From positions 62,001 to 126,000 of the forward strand of contig JAHCBB010000011.1 in NCBI GenBank assembly GCA_019634635.1: a stretch of DNA of 64,000 nt. Reading direction: 5' to 3'. Shown here piece by piece: positions 1 through 9,441 of this stretch. The notes beneath the pieces are model-generated. The model saw only the letters and a program-made list of their open reading frames with translations. It searched no databases and was not told where the DNA came from. The translations under genes and the position numbers were made by a program. Origin of the DNA: Verrucomicrobiia bacterium. GTDB taxonomy: Bacteria > Verrucomicrobiota > Verrucomicrobiia > Limisphaerales > UBA9464. The first letter of the stretch is position 1. Every line of letters starts with the position of its first letter.

Positions 1-2088
1 ACCTTCCTCGACGGCGGCGACGATGGAAGCAAAGTTGTCGTCGGTGACAATCATGTCCGACGCCTGCTTCGTGACCTCAGTGCCGCTGCGGCCCATCGCA
101 ATGCCGATGTCGGCGCCCTTGATGGCGGGCGCGTCGTTCACGCCGTCGCCAGTCATTGCTACCACTGCGTCGTTCGCCTTCCACGCCCGGACGATGCGGA
201 GTTTGTGTTCCGCGGTGACGCGCGCGTAAACATCAACTTTGGGCGATTGTTGGCGTAATTCGCCGTCCGACATCTTGTCCAACTCGACGCCCGAGATCGC
301 CACGTCGTCGCCCGACGCGATACCGAGTTCTCGCGCTATCGCCGTCGCGGTGTGCGGGTGGTCGCCGGTAATCATCACCACGCGAATTCCCGCGGCGCGG
401 CATTTCGCCACGGCTTCCTTTGCCTCGGCGCGTGGCGGGTCATACATGCCAGCTAGGCCGACGAACACGAGGTCGCGCTCGACCTCTTCGGGAGTGAGAC
501 GGGCGGGTGAACTCTCGTCCAAGTCGTGATAAGCGGAGCCGAGCACTCGCAGGGCTTGTTGTGCCATTGCGGTGTTCTGCGACGAAACGCGGTGCCGGTC
601 GGCTTCAGTCAGCGTGCGAACATCCGTGCCGTTGTAGATCTTCGTGCAACGCGATAGCAGCAAGTCGGGGGCGCCGTTGATGAAGGCGCGCAACCGGCCG
701 TCGGGCATCCGGCGAATCACCGTGCGGCGCTTGCGGTCGGAGTCAAACGGGATTTCGTGATGCTTTGGGAATTCCTTTTCGATACGCTCCTTGTTACCTC
801 CAGCTTTGTGGCCGCTGGCGAGCAAGGCACCTTCCGTTGGGTCGCCAATGACGCGCCAGGTGCCCTCTTCGAGGACAAGATGAGCGTTGTTGCAACCGAC
901 CAGAACGGTCGCCAGTTCGAGCAGCGGTCCGGCGTGCCGCGCGTCCGACGCCTTTCCTTCAAAGCGCACTTCGCCATTTGGCTCGTAACCTTCGCCGGTG
1001 ACTTCGTAGGTTTGGCCTGCGACATATAGTGCGCGTACGGTCATCTCGCCTACGGTCAGCGTGCCGGTCTTGTCGGTGCATATCACTGTGGTTGAGCCGA
1101 GGGTTTCGACTGCGGGTAGTTTCCGCACGAGCGCGCGACGCCGTGACATGCGCATTACACCGAGCGCGAGGGAGACGGTGACGACGGCGGGCAATCCTTC
1201 CGGGACTGCGGCGACCGCGAGGCTCACCGAGGTCATGAACAGCTCGAAAAACTTCATCCCGCGAAGCAGCCCCAGCACAAACAACAAGGCGACAATGCCA
1301 AGCGAAGCCCAAACAAGGATGCGTCCAAAGGAATCCAGCTTCTGCTGAAGCGGCGTGCTCGCCTCCACACCCGCCTCTTCAATCAGTCCAGCGATGCGGC
1401 CAATCTCGGTGTTCATCGCCGTGGCCACGACGACGGCACTTCCTTGCCCGGTGGCGACGCTGGTTCCCATGAAGACCATGTTCTCGCGGTCACCGAGCGG
1501 GATTTCACCCTTGTCCAAAGTTAGCGGCTGCTTCGCCACCGCATCCGACTCACCCGTCAACGTGGACTCGATGCACTTGAGAGAAGAGGCTTCGAGCAGA
1601 CGGGCGTCAGCGGCCACGAGGTCGCCCGCTTCCAGTTCGATGATGTCGCCTGCGACGATTCCAGATGCGGGAATGGAACTGACTCTGCCATCTCGCCGCA
1701 CCTTCGCTTGTGGCGCGGTCAACTTCTTCAACGCGGCGATGGACTTTTCCGCGTTGAACTCCTGGTAGAAGCCGATGACGGCGTTGAGGATGACGATGGC
1801 GAGAATGGCAATGGCGTCCACCGTTTCGCCCAGCACGCCGGAGATAACGCCGGCTGCGATGAGAATCCAGATGATAAGGCTCTTGAACTGGCTGAGGAAA
1901 ATCTGCCACGAACTGATGCGCTTGCCTTCTTTCAGCTCGTTCGACCCGTTGGCCGCGAGGCGTTGGGCGGCTTCCTGAGCGGGAAGTCCGGTCGCTGTGG
2001 AGCCAAAATACGCCAGGACTTCCTCGGCAGACTGGCTGTGCCAGGCTTTGCCCTTTGGTTCTGAGGCTGTGGCGGGCGCCGTGATCAT
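1..2088 (-). CDS. Cation-transporting P-type ATPase, PII (Ca-ATPase-like), 3' end beyond window
   Basis: The reading frame is open from an ATG at 2088 to the window edge (696 codons), so the C-terminal membrane segments are missing. Visible P-type landmarks in order are an N-terminal cation-ATPase domain, the actuator motif TGES near residue 178, PEGLPAV in M4, the phosphorylation motif DKTGTLT near 338, TGDHPHT near 572 and GDGVNDAPA near 646. PEGLP in M4 instead of a CPC motif places it with PII pumps (SERCA/PMR1/bacterial Ca-ATPases), not with the PIB heavy-metal pumps elsewhere in this window. Its start overlaps the stop of the upstream cusA-like gene as ATGA, which suggests translational coupling. 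It would act in the inner membrane. Transport of Ca2+ (or Mn2+) is inferred from family only. Confidence 0.9.
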   Translation of the reverse strand, partial: MITAPATASEPKGKAWHSQSAEEVLAYFGSTATGLPAQEAAQRLAANGSNELKEGKRISSWQIFLSQFKSLIIWILIAAGVISGVLGETVDAIAILAIVILNAVIGFYQEFNAEKSIAALKKLTAPQAKVRRDGRVSSIPASGIVAGDIIELEAGDLVAADARLLEASSLKCIESTLTGESDAVAKQPLTLDKGEIPLGDRENMVFMGTSVATGQGSAVVVATAMNTEIGRIAGLIEEAGVEASTPLQQKLDSFGRILVWASLGIVALLFVLGLLRGMKFFELFMTSVSLAVAAVPEGLPAVVTVSLALGVMRMSRRRALVRKLPAVETLGSTTVICTDKTGTLTVGEMTVRALYVAGQTYEVTGEGYEPNGEVRFEGKASDARHAGPLLELATVLVGCNNAHLVLEEGTWRVIGDPTEGALLASGHKAGGNKERIEKEFPKHHEIPFDSDRKRRTVIRRMPDGRLRAFINGAPDLLLSRCTKIYNGTDVRTLTEADRHRVSSQNTAMAQQALRVLGSAYHDLDESSPARLTPEEVERDLVFVGLAGMYDPPRAEAKEAVAKCRAAGIRVVMITGDHPHTATAIARELGIASGDDVAISGVELDKMSDGELRQQSPKVDVYARVTAEHKLRIVRAWKANDAVVAMTGDGVNDAPAIKGADIGIAMGRSGTEVTKQASDMIVTDDNFASIVAAVEEG

Positions 2089-5000
2089 ACGACGACACTT
2101 GTCGCAGGGATACGTCGCGCCCGTTTCCATTTCCACTCCTCGACAGCGCAGAACAAACACGGGGCGATGAAAATGGTGATGAACAGGCTGACGACCATGC
2201 CGCCGACGGACGGGATGGCCATCGGCTGCATCACATCGGAACCGCGTCCGGTGGCCCAGAAGATGGGCATGAGACCGAAAATGGTGGTCGAGAGCGTCAT
2301 CAGGCAGGGGCGGATTCGCTTCAAGCCCGCTTGCAGCACCGCGTCGCGGATGTCTTGCACCGAACCAAAAGTCGCCTTGTCGAAAACCTGTTCGAGATAC
2401 GTCGAGATGACCACACCGTCGTCGTCCACGACGCCGAACAGGACGAGAAACCCGACCCACACGGCGATGGAGAGGTTGGCACCCCAGAGTGCGAGCATGA
2501 TGAAACCACCAGAGGCAGAAACCAGGATGCCGAAGTAAATGATGGGCGCGATCCACCAACGCTCGAAGCCAAGGTAAAGCATCACAAACATGATGAAGAG
2601 GCAGACTGGAATGAGAATGCTCATGCGCTTCGTGGCGCGGACCTGGTTCTCGAACTGGCCACTCCATTCCCAGTAATAGCCGGCAGGCAGCTTGAGCCGG
2701 CCATCACGCACGGCGCCCTGGAGTACCTTCTCGGCGTCTTCGACCACGCTCACTTCGTCGCGGTCGCGCGTGTTCATCGTCACGTAGCCGACGAGCAGGC
2801 CGCGTTCGCCTTTGATTTCCTGCGGGCCGAGGACGCTCTTGATGGTGAGGACTTGCGCGAGGGGGATTTGCGCGCCGCTACTGCTCGGCACCAGGATCTT
2901 CTCCAACTCAGGGATGTCTTCACGGAACTCGCGCAGATAGCGGACACGAATCGGGTAGCGCTCGCGGCCCTCGACTGACTCCATGATGTTCATGCCGCCG
3001 ATGGCGATTTCGATGACATCCTGCACGTCGCGGATGTTGACGCCGTATCGAGCGATTCGGTCGCGGTCGATTTCAAATTGGAGATACGGCTTGCCCACAA
3101 TGCGGTCGGCCACAATGTCTGTTGCGCCGGGGACATGTTTGAGCAGTTGTTCAATCTCCAGACCGATGCGCTCGATTTCCTTCAGGTCGCTCCCGTAAAT
3201 TTTCACGCCCATCATGGCGCGGAAGCCGGTTTGCAGCATGACCAGTCGCGTCTGGATCGGTTGCAGGAATGTCGGCAGCACGCCGGGAATGGCTGTCTTC
3301 TCCTGAAGCTCGGTGAGGATTTCGCCCTTCGTGATAGCCCGATGTTCGGGCCAGAGCCAGGTGAGCGGTTTCTTCAGCCAAGCCGGCCACTCGGAGAACA
3401 CGCGCTTCACTGGAATGTGCCGCCACTCGGACTCCGGCTTCAGTATGATGATGCTTTCCATCATGCCAATGGGAGCTGGGTCGAGCGCGGACTCGGCGCG
3501 GCCCAGCTTACCAACAACGGACTCCACTTCGGGCACGCTCGCGATGGCCATGTCCTGCTTCGCGTTGACTTCGACGGCGGGGCCGAGTCCGGCTTGAGGC
3601 AGAAGGGAGGGCATGTAGAGGAATGACCCTTCGTCGAGCGGCGGTATGAACTCGCGCCCAATACCCGGCAGGATGCGACGCTCCTTCAACACGGCGAGGC
3701 CCGATGCGCTTCCGGCGTCACGAGTCTTGGGGTCCTGGCGTCGCCAGAGGAACCGCCGATGAACCGAACCGTCCGGCCGCTTTACCTTCTGCCAGCGCAA
3801 CTGGTCTAACTCCACCAGCGGGCGTGTCACCGCATTGGTTTCCTTCAGATACATCGCCTGCTTCAGCTCAGGCGAGGCTTCCTGGCGGGCGAAGAGATTG
3901 ATGGCCCAACCCACGGGCGCGAGGGTCTTCCCAATACCAAGCCAGATGGTCAAGCCGGTGAAGAGAATCGTCACGGGCGCGATGAGAAAGGTTTTCTTGT
4001 GCGCCAGAATCCAGCGCAGCGTCGGCGTGTAAACCCTCGCGACGCCACGGGACACCGGGTTCTCCTCCAGCGGCAGAAACCGCTCACGCGTCATGCGCAC
4101 GAAGGCCAACGCGACGATCACGCCGACGACCACCGACATCGGCCAGCCGCTGTAATGGCTCCCGGCCATCGCCCACATGAACGTGGCATGAGCGGCGAAG
4201 ACCGAAACCAGGCCAAGCGTACCGGCGATAATCCACACCGTGCGCTTCGACCATTTCACCGGGCGGAACAGGAAGTAACACAGAAGCGGCACCACTGTAA
4301 GAGCGAGGACCACTGAGCCGCCAATGGCGAAGGTCTTCGTGAACGCAAGCGGGCGGAAGAGTTTGCCTTCCTGATCAGTGAGGAAGAATACCGGAATGAA
4401 GGAGACCAGCGTGTTCGACACGGCAGTGACGATGGCTCCGCCGACTTCGGAAGCGCCGTCGAAGACTTTCTGGAAATGACTCTTCTCTTTGTCACCCGTG
4501 GCGATGTGACGGTAGATGTTCTCCGTCATGATGATTCCCATGTCGCCCACGTCGCCAATGGCGATGGCGAGACCCGCCAGCGACATGATGTTGGAATCAA
4601 CGCCGAAGACATACATGAGGATGAAGCAAATCCCAACCGAGAGTGGCAGCGTGACGATGACCGAGATCGTGCTGCGGAAATGCAGCAGGAAGATGAGGAT
4701 GACAGCGCTGGCCATGAGGGCTTCTTCGAGCAACGCCTCCTTCAGCGTGTCGATGGTCTCCTTCACGATGTCCGTGCGGTCGTAGAAGGAAACGATTTTG
4801 ACTTTCGAGACGCGGCCATTAGCAAGTGTCTTCTGCGGCAGGCCCGGCTCCAGTTGCTTGATTTTCTCCTTCACCCGCTCGACGACATCGAGCGGGTTTT
4901 CGCCGTAACGCATCAGCACCACACCACCCACGGCTTCGACGCCAGCTTTGTCCAGCGAGCCGCGACGGAATTCCGGGCCGAGGCTCACGGTCGCGACGTG

Positions 5001-5771
5001 CTTGACCTGGATGGGCGTGCCCTTCTCCTGCCGGATGACGACCTTTTCCAAATCCTCGACCGACTTGATGAACCCGACTCCGCGAATGAAGAACTCAACG
5101 CCATTTCTCTCCAGCACCTTGCCACCCACGTCGATGTTCGACTTCCGCACCGCCTCGTAAACATCCATCAAGGTGACGCGATGGGCGCGGAGTTTGTCGG
5201 GGTGAACGTCGATTTGATACTGCTTCACGAAGCCGCCGATGCTTGCGACCTCCGAGACGCCATCGACGGAGTTAAGTTGGTAGCGGAGATACCAGTCTTG
5301 AATAGAACGCAGTTCGGCGAGATCGAAGCCCTCCGCTTCGACGGTATACCAAAAGACCTGTCCCAACGCCGTCGCGTCGGGGCCGATGACCGGCACCACG
5401 CCCGTGGGCAAACGCTGCTGCGCGACATTCATCCGCTCGATGACGCGGGAGCGCGCCCAATAGTAATCGACGTTATCCTTGAAAATGACGAAGACCATCG
5501 CGAAGCCGAAGCCGGACATGCTGCGAATGGTCTTCACGCCCGGCGTGCCGGTGAGGCTCGTCGTCAACGGATAAGTGACCTGATTATCGACATCCTGCGG
5601 TGAGCGCCCCGGCCAGTCTGCGTAAACGATGACCTGCTTCTCGCCAATGTCCGGAAGGGCATCGACCGGTGTTTGCGTTAGCGCATAGTAGCCGCCAGCG
5701 GCAATCGCCCCCACTCCAAGAATGACGAGAAAGGCGTGCTTGAGGCACCAGTGTATGACGGCGTCAATCAT
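2085..5771 (-). CDS. cusA: CusA-like heavy-metal efflux RND permease (HME-RND)
   Basis: This is a 1228-residue inner-membrane proton-driven metal exporter, longer than the usual ~1040-1060. RND features are the N-terminal TM1, the porter domains (for example PDIGEKQVIVY, near residue 39), a TM4 block GDVGDMGIIMTEN (D407, D410, E417) and the second-half motif FIPPLDEGSF. The TM4 pattern resembles Cu/Ag exporters of the CusA group rather than the DFGxxxDG pattern of CzcA, so Cu/Ag is the likely substrate (inference). Extra sequence lies between roughly residues 505-560 and 625-705, after the first membrane bundle and before the second porter domain. It is preceded 3 bases away by the adaptor gene and followed by the PII ATPase through an ATGA overlap. 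Confidence 0.93.
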   Translation of the reverse strand: MIDAVIHWCLKHAFLVILGVGAIAAGGYYALTQTPVDALPDIGEKQVIVYADWPGRSPQDVDNQVTYPLTTSLTGTPGVKTIRSMSGFGFAMVFVIFKDNVDYYWARSRVIERMNVAQQRLPTGVVPVIGPDATALGQVFWYTVEAEGFDLAELRSIQDWYLRYQLNSVDGVSEVASIGGFVKQYQIDVHPDKLRAHRVTLMDVYEAVRKSNIDVGGKVLERNGVEFFIRGVGFIKSVEDLEKVVIRQEKGTPIQVKHVATVSLGPEFRRGSLDKAGVEAVGGVVLMRYGENPLDVVERVKEKIKQLEPGLPQKTLANGRVSKVKIVSFYDRTDIVKETIDTLKEALLEEALMASAVILIFLLHFRSTISVIVTLPLSVGICFILMYVFGVDSNIMSLAGLAIAIGDVGDMGIIMTENIYRHIATGDKEKSHFQKVFDGASEVGGAIVTAVSNTLVSFIPVFFLTDQEGKLFRPLAFTKTFAIGGSVVLALTVVPLLCYFLFRPVKWSKRTVWIIAGTLGLVSVFAAHATFMWAMAGSHYSGWPMSVVVGVIVALAFVRMTRERFLPLEENPVSRGVARVYTPTLRWILAHKKTFLIAPVTILFTGLTIWLGIGKTLAPVGWAINLFARQEASPELKQAMYLKETNAVTRPLVELDQLRWQKVKRPDGSVHRRFLWRRQDPKTRDAGSASGLAVLKERRILPGIGREFIPPLDEGSFLYMPSLLPQAGLGPAVEVNAKQDMAIASVPEVESVVGKLGRAESALDPAPIGMMESIIILKPESEWRHIPVKRVFSEWPAWLKKPLTWLWPEHRAITKGEILTELQEKTAIPGVLPTFLQPIQTRLVMLQTGFRAMMGVKIYGSDLKEIERIGLEIEQLLKHVPGATDIVADRIVGKPYLQFEIDRDRIARYGVNIRDVQDVIEIAIGGMNIMESVEGRERYPIRVRYLREFREDIPELEKILVPSSSGAQIPLAQVLTIKSVLGPQEIKGERGLLVGYVTMNTRDRDEVSVVEDAEKVLQGAVRDGRLKLPAGYYWEWSGQFENQVRATKRMSILIPVCLFIMFVMLYLGFERWWIAPIIYFGILVSASGGFIMLALWGANLSIAVWVGFLVLFGVVDDDGVVISTYLEQVFDKATFGSVQDIRDAVLQAGLKRIRPCLMTLSTTIFGLMPIFWATGRGSDVMQPMAIPSVGGMVVSLFITIFIAPCLFCAVEEWKWKRARRIPATSVVV

Positions 5772-5774
5772 GGC

Positions 5775-7268
5775 TCACGGCTTGTGTTGGTCGTGGCCTT
5801 GTGGCTTGGCGCCGCTCGCGGAGCGAGCCGGCGGGGGAGAGGCCCCGCCGTGTTGATGCCCGGCGACGGCGGCCTGACCCTCCTTGTAGAACAGGCTGGG
5901 CAGACCGCGAATTTGGGATTGGCTGTCGAGCAGAAAGCTCCCGCGCACCGCTACCATGTCGCCCTCGCTCAAACCGCTCAGGACAGGATAGGAGTCATCA
6001 GTGCGCGGGCCGGTCACAATCTCAACCGGAGAAAACTGGCCCTTGGGTTTCTCGACATACACGAGCTTGCGCACACCGCTGTCGAGCACGGCGGACACGG
6101 GCACGGAAAGCAGTTGGTCGCCTTCCAGCCTCGCACTCGCGGGCACGCCGGGAATCTGGACGAGCTGCATCCTGCAAACCGGGCACTCGCCGCCCTGCGG
6201 CAGCACCACGAGCGGGTGCATGGGACAACTCCATTGACCTTCAACCCCGGTGGGTGCGGGTTTGCCGTCCGCCACTAGCTCGGCGCGAATCACCGCGCTG
6301 ACATACATGCCTGGCTTCAGCGTGCGCCCGGTGTTGTTGATGTTGAGCAGCACTTTCACAGTGCGCGTCTCCTCGTTGAGCACCGGGCTGATAAACCAGA
6401 CGCGGCCGGAAAAGCTCTGGCCTGGGATGGCCTCGGATTTGGTTTCGACCATCTGCCCGTATTGAATCCACGGCAGCTCGGATTCGTAGATGTCGAGATA
6501 GACCCAGACGGATTCGAGATTGGCGAGCCGATAGAGCATCTCACCTGGCTTCACCATTGCCTTCTGCACGACCATCTTTTCCGTGACTGTCCCGTGAATC
6601 GGCGAGAAGAGCGTGATGCGGTCGCTAACCTTCTTTTTCAGCACGAGGTCGTCCACCTGTTCCTGGGTGAGACCCCAGAGCAACAGTTTGCGCTTGGCCG
6701 ACTCGACGAGGCTTGCGTTACCCTTGCTGTCCAACGCGACGAGCAATTCCTGTTGGGCCACGAGCAGATCGGGGCTGTAAATCTCCACCAAATGATCGCC
6801 GGCCTTCACTTCGATGCCGGTATAATCCACGAACAACCGCTCCACGTAGCCCTCGACCCGAGTGGTGATGTTCGCAAGCGCCGCCTCATTGTATTGCACC
6901 TTGCCGACCACACGAATCTCTCGGCTCATCTTGCGGCGCTCAACGGGCGCGGTCTCAACACTCGCCATTGCACGGGCGTGCTCGGACAGCTCCAGCATCG
7001 ACTCCGAAGCCGCCAGAGTCGCGTTGGTTGTCGCGGGCTGTGCCACCGGATTCGCGGAGATCAACGGCATCGAGCAAATGGGACACTTGCCCGGTTTCGC
7101 CACGCGCACCTGCGGGTGCATCGAGCAGGTCCAGATTTGTCCGGTTGCCTCAGCCATGCTGTCGGGGCCTTCGTCAGAAGACTTGTTCAAGAGCAGGACG
7201 GCACCACTAGCGACAACAACTGCCGCAAGTGCGATGAGAAGGTTTCTCTTGGTGAAAATGCGTTTCAT
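5775..7268 (-). CDS. cusB: CusB-like periplasmic adaptor (membrane fusion protein) with two heavy-metal-binding domains
   Basis: The 497-residue adaptor should link the CusA-like pump to the outer-membrane channel. It has an N-terminal membrane anchor (LLIALAAVVVASGAVLLL). A small heavy-metal-binding module follows at residues ~46-70 (WTCSMHP...CPICSM). Then come the barrel-sandwich and hairpin core (EIYSPDLLVAQQELL is the typical hairpin entry) and the beta-barrel (ESVWVYLDIYE). A second, less usual copy of the metal-binding module lies at ~346-368 (WSCPMHP...CPVCRM), inside the membrane-proximal part. Two such modules in one adaptor suggest extra Cu/Ag capture. The stop overlaps the start region of the downstream pump gene closely, and the upstream channel gene overlaps its start (7265-7268), so all three are probably one operon. 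Confidence 0.93.
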   Translation of the reverse strand: MKRIFTKRNLLIALAAVVVASGAVLLLNKSSDEGPDSMAEATGQIWTCSMHPQVRVAKPGKCPICSMPLISANPVAQPATTNATLAASESMLELSEHARAMASVETAPVERRKMSREIRVVGKVQYNEAALANITTRVEGYVERLFVDYTGIEVKAGDHLVEIYSPDLLVAQQELLVALDSKGNASLVESAKRKLLLWGLTQEQVDDLVLKKKVSDRITLFSPIHGTVTEKMVVQKAMVKPGEMLYRLANLESVWVYLDIYESELPWIQYGQMVETKSEAIPGQSFSGRVWFISPVLNEETRTVKVLLNINNTGRTLKPGMYVSAVIRAELVADGKPAPTGVEGQWSCPMHPLVVLPQGGECPVCRMQLVQIPGVPASARLEGDQLLSVPVSAVLDSGVRKLVYVEKPKGQFSPVEIVTGPRTDDSYPVLSGLSEGDMVAVRGSFLLDSQSQIRGLPSLFYKEGQAAVAGHQHGGASPPPARSASGAKPQGHDQHKP

Positions 7269-8686
7269 GGTTTCCGTTCCTTTCCGGGAATTGCGCCGGG
7301 CGGTAATACTGGCGCACCGGCCGGTGGCACGCCGAGAATGAGCAGCGACAGTTCGGCCAGCGCCAGTTCGCGTTGGACGCGCGTTTCAACTTCGGACAAC
7401 TGGAACCCCAAAAGCGTCCGCTCGGCATCGAGCAGGTTGAGAAAATCCACTTTGCCGGAGACGTAGCCCGACTGAGCGACTTCCAGCGACTGCCGGGCCT
7501 TCAGCAGGAGCCGTTCAGTGAGTAGTTCAAGATTGCGAGTTGCTTCACGAAACATGAACGACTTCTCGGCAAACTCGACCGCCAGTGCGATCTGTTCAGC
7601 GGACAACCGGGCTTCGCTGGCACGTTTTCCAGCTTGCGCCTCGGCAATCTGCGTGGCGATTTTGTCGCGCCAGATGGGAAGGGTGACGCCGAGTTGAGGC
7701 GTCACGAAGATTGGGGATGCCTTGACATCCGCCTCGACACCGACACTGAAGTCGGGCACGCGGGCCTTGTAAGCCAGCCGAATCGAGGCGTCGGCGCGAC
7801 GCACTTCGGCTTCCATTGCTTTCAAACGTGGATTACGGGCGAGAGCTGTTGCGAACAATTGGTCGGAAGTCAGATCTAGCGATGTGGACTCGAACTTCTG
7901 CGGCACTGGAGGTGCGGTGTCCGCAGCTTTCAGACCCAGCGCGGCCTTGAACTGCGCTAACAGCGGATTCCGGGAGTCTTCGAGGTTAGTGATCTCGGTC
8001 GTGATCCGTTCCAGCTCGATTTGCGCCCGCAAGACATCCTGCAAAGTGACCTTGCCGACTTCATTCTGCGCGCGCGCTAGTCTCTCGATTTGTTCAACGA
8101 GCTGGAGCGTGTCCCGATTCACGCTCACTTTTGCGTCGAGGAAGTGGAGCTGGTAGTAGGACTTCTTCAGCTCGAAGGCGGTCTGTAGTATCGCATTCTC
8201 AAAAACAAAGTATCTTGCCTCGCTTTCCGCGGTGGCCACGTTCGCCGTCCACTTCAATTTGCCTGGGCCAGGGAAATCCATCATCAACCCAGGCATCAGT
8301 GTCATCACCATGTCCGCAATGTCGCTCTGAAAAGTCAGACGAGGGTCAGGCAGCGAACGTTCGACCGTGATGCGCCGCACGGACGAGGCCCAATCGAAGT
8401 AAGCGGCCTCGACCTGCGGCTGGTTGAGGATTGCAAAGAGCAGAAAATCATGTAGCGGCGTATTCGTGCCGAGCCTGGGTAGCGGGGATCGTCCATCAGC
8501 GGGACGATAGCTTTGTTCGACAGTTGTTTGGGTCTGCTGTGCCCGCTTCTCACCTTCGGTTCGCACCCCTACACAACCCGGCGTTAACACCAAGCCCGCT
8601 ATGGCGGTGGCAGTCAGCATCACCGAGCCGGTGACGCGATGTAGGGATGATTTCACTGGCAGTCTCACTTGCGCACCGCGTGGCAT
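7265..8686 (-). CDS. Outer-membrane efflux protein (TolC/CusC family lipoprotein)
   Basis: The 473-residue protein has the periodic helical sequence of TolC-type channels: two repeats with long Glu/Ala/Leu-rich helices and an RVQRELALAELSLL-type segment near the C-terminus. It should form the outer-membrane exit duct for the CusA/CusB pair downstream. A lipobox LTPGC ends at Cys38, so it is probably a lipoprotein. The annotated ATG overlaps the end of the upstream gene by 22 bases. A GTG at 8656 or the ATG at 8620 would give a more ordinary signal peptide, and no clear ribosome site settles this. It overlaps the next gene by ATGA. Confidence 0.9.
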   Translation of the reverse strand: MPRGAQVRLPVKSSLHRVTGSVMLTATAIAGLVLTPGCVGVRTEGEKRAQQTQTTVEQSYRPADGRSPLPRLGTNTPLHDFLLFAILNQPQVEAAYFDWASSVRRITVERSLPDPRLTFQSDIADMVMTLMPGLMMDFPGPGKLKWTANVATAESEARYFVFENAILQTAFELKKSYYQLHFLDAKVSVNRDTLQLVEQIERLARAQNEVGKVTLQDVLRAQIELERITTEITNLEDSRNPLLAQFKAALGLKAADTAPPVPQKFESTSLDLTSDQLFATALARNPRLKAMEAEVRRADASIRLAYKARVPDFSVGVEADVKASPIFVTPQLGVTLPIWRDKIATQIAEAQAGKRASEARLSAEQIALAVEFAEKSFMFREATRNLELLTERLLLKARQSLEVAQSGYVSGKVDFLNLLDAERTLLGFQLSEVETRVQRELALAELSLLILGVPPAGAPVLPPGAIPGKERKP

Positions 8687-9009
8687 TCAGCGGGGGCGCT
8701 CTTGGCACTTACCTCTCGCAGGACGTTCTGGCCGTATTCTCGCCGATAATACACACGAACGGTTTGTCCCTGTTCAATTCCGCCATGGGCGCACCCGCCT
8801 CGGTGCGAAAACCGTGTGCTGTCGTTCCATATAAAGCTTTTCGCAGCGGCTCCGGGCTTCGGCTGGATCGAGATAGAACGGGTGGCGCAATTGATCCCCG
8901 TGACCACGCCGATTTCCAGGTGAGCAGTAGGGGGAAACGCACGAGCTTTCGGACTCGCGGTGAGCAGTGCGCCGACTGCCAGGGCGATGAGGTCGAGTCG
9001 GGATTTCAT
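8665..9009 (-). CDS. Small secreted protein of unknown function, paralogue of the broken gene at 27656-27987
   Basis: The 114-residue product begins MKSRLDLIALAVGALL and has a typical signal peptide ending near ARAFP. The mature part is a compact beta-rich domain (GVVTGINCATRSISIQPKPG...GQTVRVYYR). I chose the ATG at 9009 because it overlaps the stop of the upstream gene as ATGA and starts directly with the signal peptide. Its paralogue at 27656-27987 shares GxVxxxxxxxRxxxxxPKxG and a VxYxRxxFGxxxxxxV ending. Both lie in metal-efflux operons, so a periplasmic metal-related role is plausible, but no catalytic or clear metal site is visible. Confidence 0.7.
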   Translation of the reverse strand: MKSRLDLIALAVGALLTASPKARAFPPTAHLEIGVVTGINCATRSISIQPKPGAAAKSFIWNDSTRFSHRGGCAHGGIEQGQTVRVYYRREYGQNVLREVSAKSAPAECHAVRK

Positions 9010-9341
9010 ACTTCGGTCCTCTTCCGATTGGTGGTGTGAAGACGAACCTCGACCACCGCGTTCGCGGTACCGAATGGATTCGAGATGAGTTCGCTGGCCG
9101 CCGGGTCGTCCACCCAATGGCCGTCCACGACAAATCGGTATTCGTAGCGACCAGGAGGCAGCGCGAGTTCTTTGGCCCACTGTCCGTCCTTCAACCGAAT
9201 CATCGGCGTGACGGTTGGGTGCCAGTCGTTGAATGAGCCGGCGATGCAAACTTCCTGTGCGGTCGGGTGCGTCAGCGCGAAGCAGACACGGCCGGTGCGA
9301 CCAGCGGCTCCTTTCGCGGCGGCATTGGCTTTGGTTTTCAT
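9006..9341 (-). CDS. Stand-alone CBM48/AMPK-type glycogen-binding domain protein
   Basis: The 111-residue product is almost entirely one domain of the AMPK-beta/isoamylase-N (CBM48) type. The hallmarks are VCIAGSFNDWHP, the LxxGxWxxELxLPPGRYEYRFVVDG block and the ending WVDDPxxxExxxNPFGTxNAVVEV. There is no signal peptide: it begins MKTKANAAAKGAAGR. In other bacteria such domains bind glycogen or are attached to sugar enzymes or kinases. Here it is coupled by ATGA to a small secreted protein inside a metal-efflux operon, which gives no obvious sugar connection. The domain is clear; the role is unknown. Confidence 0.85.
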   Translation of the reverse strand: MKTKANAAAKGAAGRTGRVCFALTHPTAQEVCIAGSFNDWHPTVTPMIRLKDGQWAKELALPPGRYEYRFVVDGHWVDDPAASELISNPFGTANAVVEVRLHTTNRKRTEV

Positions 9342-9372
9342 TGCGATGTTTCTCCTGAAGGTTGCGGGCTGA

Positions 9373-9441
9373 TTACTCGACGGGGGCGACCTCGAACTTT
9401 TTCTCCATCCCCTTTGTTGCGATCATTCCGCTCATGCTGGT
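9373..9441 (-). other. In-frame homologous tail beyond the TGA stop of the 9442-9849 gene
   Basis: Reading past the TGA at 9444-9442 in the same frame gives 22 more codons to a TAA at 9375-9373, with ATKGMEKK near the end. The intact paralogue at 10036-10506 ends PTKGMDKEKK at the equivalent distance. The extended protein would be 158 codons against 156 residues for the paralogue. The tail is therefore a relic of, or a read-through part of, the same coding sequence. Confidence 0.6.

Noticed and set aside
4476..7466. Long plus-strand frames opposite the CusA and CusB genes
   Set aside because: They run antisense to well-supported genes, have Arg/His/Asp-rich composition typical of GC-rich antisense frames and no known motif.
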